Shown: one piece after another, positions 5,186-5,825 of the stretch | Layout of the letters: the number at the start of each line of letters is the position of its first letter | How positions within the stretch are numbered: the stretch's first letter is position 1 | Origin: Acidimicrobiaceae bacterium | Lineage (GTDB): Bacteria; Actinomycetota; Acidimicrobiia; Acidimicrobiales; UBA8190 | Direction: 5' to 3' | NCBI GenBank assembly: GCA_003453695.1 | Contig: DMNK01000168.1 | Location: 10,162-15,986 of the forward strand | DNA length: 5,825 bases | Position numbers and translations under genes: made by a program | Notes under the pieces: generated by a model | What the model was told of the DNA's origin: nothing | Seen by the model: only the letters and a program-made list of their open reading frames with translations | The model's database searches: none

Positions 5186-5825
5186 GTGCTCGACTACCAC
5201 CTCCACCTGTGGCCCCACGGCGAGCGCGCCCAGGGCCCGACGCTCGAGCAGCTGTCGGCCTACTGCGACCAGGCGGCCGCCTCGGGGGTGACCGAGGTCG
5301 CCGTCACCGAGCACCTGTTTCGCTTCGTCCAGGCCGACCGCCTCCTCGGGGGCTTCTGGGCCGGTGAGCCGGATGCGGCGCTTCGGGCGTCGATGGCCCG
5401 CTACTGGGGCGAGCACGCCCATGCCGATCTCGACGCCTACGTCGAGTGCGCCGTCGCCGCCAAGTCGGCAGGCCTCCCCGTCGTCGTCGGCCTCGAGGTC
5501 GACTACTACCCGGGACGCATGGACGAGGTCGCCACCTTGCTCGAGGGCTACCCCTTCGACGTCCTTCTGGGCTCGGTGCACTGGCTGGGGACCTGGCGCT
5601 TCGACGACCTCGCCGACGACGTGTCGATGGCCGCCTGGTCGACGCGATCGGTCGACGAGGCCTGGGACCGCTACACGACCGCCGTCGAGGAGCTGGCCGC
5701 CTCGGGCACCTGCGACGTGCTCGCCCACCCCGACCTGGTGAAGGTCACCGGCCGTCGCCCCGCCGCCCCCGAGGAGTGCTGGGACCGGCTGGCCGAGGCC
5801 GCCGCCGCCTCGGGCATGGCCGCCG
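5186..5825 (+). CDS. PHP-domain phosphoesterase, HisJ/HisK-like, 3'-partial
   Basis: Metal-dependent phosphoesterase of the PHP superfamily, most like HisJ/HisK histidinol-phosphatase, which removes phosphate from L-histidinol phosphate in histidine synthesis. 213 codons are present and the frame is still open at the right edge. Metal-binding motifs in order: His5 and His7 in LDYHLHLWPHG; His43 in VTEHLFRF; Glu104 in GLEVDYYPG; His132 in GSVHWLG; and His181 with Asp183 in LAHPDLVKV. All expected metal ligands up to the edge are intact. GTG 5186 is chosen because family members begin just before the first HxH; the Shine-Dalgarno is poor, which fits translational coupling to the methyltransferase stop 10 nt upstream. 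No other his genes are visible, so histidine synthesis is likely but not proven; other PHP phosphatases share these motifs. Superfamily call is firm, substrate less so. Confidence 0.88.
   Translation, partial: MLDYHLHLWPHGERAQGPTLEQLSAYCDQAAASGVTEVAVTEHLFRFVQADRLLGGFWAGEPDAALRASMARYWGEHAHADLDAYVECAVAAKSAGLPVVVGLEVDYYPGRMDEVATLLEGYPFDVLLGSVHWLGTWRFDDLADDVSMAAWSTRSVDEAWDRYTTAVEELAASGTCDVLAHPDLVKVTGRRPAAPEECWDRLAEAAAASGMAA

Noticed and set aside
1..5825. CRISPR array, tRNA/rRNA genes, insertion sequences or defence cassette
   Set aside because: No regularly spaced repeats, no tRNA-like cloverleaf, no transposase or terminal repeats, and no nuclease, toxin or restriction motifs were seen.

Overview
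The window is very GC-rich DNA (third codon positions almost always G or C), with GTG starts alongside ATG starts and actinobacterial-looking protein families. This points to a high-GC Actinomycetota, possibly an Acidimicrobiia-like lineage; that finer placement is inference. The first 58 bases contain one A and no T and begin with twelve G, which looks like a poor-quality contig edge. The last gene runs off the right edge.

Layout, left to right. (1) A 5'-truncated ArsA/Get3-type ATPase (+, to 1117). (2) A 134-nt spacer with an AT-richer patch, then a secreted chymotrypsin-fold (S1-like) serine protease (+, 1252-2205) with a full His/Asp/Ser triad. (3) Convergent to it, 36 nt away, a small exported lytic transglycosylase (-, 2242-2808). 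(4) A 187-nt spacer with a hairpin and a short perfect inverted repeat. (5) A dienelactone-hydrolase family enzyme (-, 2996-3706). (6) A 142-nt divergent intergenic region. (7) An unrecognised protein of about 191 aa (+, 3849-4424) followed by a tight hairpin. (8) A cation-dependent class I O-methyltransferase (+, 4522-5175) with a good ribosome binding site. (9) Ten nucleotides later, a PHP-domain phosphoesterase resembling HisJ/HisK histidinol-phosphatase (+, 5186 to beyond the window end).

How the genes fit together. Only the O-methyltransferase and PHP gene look clearly co-transcribed. The protease and transglycosylase are both predicted to be exported and may both act at the envelope, but they are convergent and share no promoter. 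The rest looks like ordinary chromosomal housekeeping or accessory metabolism. I see no mobile element, CRISPR array, tRNA, rRNA or defence cassette, and no convincing new multi-gene system. The points most worth checking are the missing P-loop at the left edge, the palindrome upstream of the transglycosylase, the unrecognised 191-aa protein, and the methyltransferase-PHP pairing.
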